Assembly (NCBI GenBank): GCA_017547995.1
Contig: JAFYNW010000066.1
Coordinates: forward strand, 1-7,252
From: Clostridia bacterium
GTDB taxonomy: Bacteria > Bacillota > Clostridia > Oscillospirales > Butyricicoccaceae
Length of the DNA: 7,252 nucleotides
Reading direction: 5' to 3'
Position numbers and translations under genes: made by a program. How positions within the stretch are numbered: the stretch's first letter is position 1; each line of letters begins with the position of its first letter. Positions 6,901 to 7,252 of the stretch are shown piece after piece. The notes under the pieces were generated by a model that saw only the letters and a list, made by a program, of their open reading frames with translations, had not been told where the DNA came from and did not search any database.

Positions 6901-7252
6901 TTTACCTTGATTGTGACTTCACCATTTACAGGAGCCTCTGTAACGGACGTTGCCGCATAAACACTTGTGTTTTTTGGAGTTGCTGTAAAAGTATATTCCT
7001 TGTCCGCTGCAAGAAGGAACGTATTATCCTTGCCTGCCGCTGTGTGACCATCGTATGTCGCCTTAACTGTTGCCTCAATTTCATTATCGGGGTAATCGAC
7101 AGCACCGACGTTTACTTCGCGGAACGTTACTGTGCCTTCGTTTACAGCCTCAACCGCCATACCGCGTCCATTCTGATCACGGACGCTGATGATTTCTACG
7201 TTTTCTGGATAGATTACAATATAAACACCGTCTTCAGCCTCTGCAGAAAGAG
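3960..7252 (-). CDS. Large secreted SLH-anchored protein with Ig-like modules and a DUF4430 domain (5' end beyond window)
   Basis: The frame is open from the window edge to TAA at 3960-3962, giving 1096 complete codons; the N-terminus is missing. The first visible residues, LSAEAEDGVYIV, look like the start of the mature chain, so perhaps only a signal peptide is lost. The ATG at 7160 is internal: the frame stays open upstream of it and no ribosome site precedes it. Counting from that Met, I see beta-rich segments at 1-180, a Big2-like Ig module at about 185-312 (ending ALKEGTAVIEVSY), an unassigned 314-570 stretch with DGLHQPVPK, NPGY and HRNIPDNG, a cadherin/Ig-like module at 572-656 (DAEGNELTY, FTVSDGEF), a DUF4430 domain at about 674-812 (GSGWM, DGDVIRWQYTC, GADIG), a helical spacer at 823-887, and SLH repeats at 891-940, 950-1003 and 1015-1064 (SRGM, TREQ, SRAE). 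It should be wall-bound. The DUF4430 end motif matches that of the small downstream protein. Ligand unknown. Confidence 0.88.
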   Translation of the reverse strand, partial: LSAEAEDGVYIVIYPENVEIISVRDQNGRGMAVEAVNEGTVTFREVNVGAVDYPDNEIEATVKATYDGHTAAGKDNTFLLAADKEYTFTATPKNTSVYAATSVTEAPVNGEVTIKVNYNNPKTITVPNGAKAYLYYYNQYYSFTEYVAAAEVDNGDGTSTFYFTATADKNLVWRTEMEGYITKAGWCAWNYKNMTVTYSENDATPDTRVDYSVEANRVGDDSVVVNVNGQNHLKLASVGSSYTLKAYRIWEIIKTQTENHQITPDFHFNIISGEDVISLTEKKSKSTNDGDWMTVTALKEGTAVIEVSYDAIQISGGNSEHNGIFGASDPARTALIVVTVGGTTPSVNFGIAGMASQGSIVYENSTPKAWDAEFDTLYFTGNKGEIKLSPTVANDTITEVAVSNDKGASWTVLTAEEGAYTAPIASGNNIIRVTTANGVAYQIVRGDKVTVRLVNVTNPDQPFAKGDKIRVYVDGLHQPVPKMAGNYNPGYRGNTDGDSSSHMSFIWNGQRVNGAGAQYQFSVDANYIEVTIPEDTEETSFTLSDGCIATGVIGLTTFADGGDSHRNIPDNGCATRGSETTFHTRSVLPEITIELGGMASANTAPFVKSGAQTEATITLGKTFAINLETVFEDAEGNELTYKFGEETLAQTYFTITPEETGEYQLVFTVSDGEFEVSHTITLTVEQASTPVLPPAGDNFGLDPAEIEGYVYISFEDNGKRVEGERGVTYPNPLGTIIAKTKVPYVEGDTIADVTLRLLYAKDMTASYNGTTKEGFYLSAIGNFTVGGIDYDSFGEFDAGIGSGWMITHNDIFIDQGASQFEIADGDVIRWQYTCQYGADIGDPYYNGSSVVTPVKNAVDMVEELISAIGNVTLGSKDAIEETRAAYDALSDSQKNLVENYDELVAAENKYAALLKAKELPFTDIENHWATDAVSFVFEKEIMTGTAEDKFSPDMTFSRGMMVTTLYRLVGAPDVKGENPFSDVNGDEWYADAVKWAYENKIISGYTDGTFGANDDITREQFALMLANYAKLKGVSVTAEADLSKFADGDDVSLWALDAVKWAVSEGLITGRDTGLAPVSDASRAEAATILMRWLTK

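Noticed and set aside
7158..7160. ATG as start of the large SLH protein
   Set aside because: The frame stays open for 30 more codons to the window edge, there is no ribosome site or signal peptide at this Met, and the upstream residues read as a mature surface-protein N-terminus.

Overview
The window is a piece of a low-to-mid GC Gram-positive genome, most likely an anaerobic Clostridia member of the gut Oscillospiraceae/Ruminococcaceae kind. The evidence is the strong AGGAGG-type ribosome binding sites, the lipoprotein PstS, the S-layer homology (SLH) anchored surface proteins and the codon style. This placement is an inference from gene content, not from a marker gene. Every gene I can support lies on the minus strand, so transcription runs from the high-coordinate end towards position 1. 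Both ends of the window cut a gene.

Region A (7252 down to about 1404) looks like the end of a surface-protein operon. First comes a very large secreted protein whose N-terminus is off the window. It has Ig-like beta modules, a DUF4430 (transcobalamin C-terminal-like) domain, a helical spacer and three SLH repeats. Next, after a 111-bp gap holding a hairpin, is a 516-residue secreted alpha/alpha-toroid protein (squalene-cyclase/prenyltransferase/transcobalamin N-domain type repeats) with SLH repeats. Nine bases later begins a small membrane-anchored DUF4430 protein with a Pro/Thr/Glu stalk. Its frame is broken by one in-frame TAA, so it is split into a signal-anchor fragment and an intact but leaderless DUF4430 fragment. 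A stem-loop with a U-rich tail closes the unit.

Region B (1403 down to 1) is the start of a phosphate-uptake operon: a promoter region with a PhoP/Pho-box-like direct repeat, pstS (phosphate-binding lipoprotein), an intergenic hairpin, and the first 142 codons of pstC (permease). pstA, pstB and phoU would be expected beyond position 1.

The most interesting point is in region A. The two folds that make up animal intrinsic factor and transcobalamin (an alpha/alpha toroid and a DUF4430-type beta domain) occur here on separate neighbouring polypeptides. All of them are predicted to be outside the cell, either held to the wall by SLH domains or tethered to the membrane. A role in capturing cobalamin or another corrinoid-like ligand at the surface is a reasonable hypothesis but is not shown by the sequence. 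I found no RNA genes, mobile elements or CRISPR arrays.
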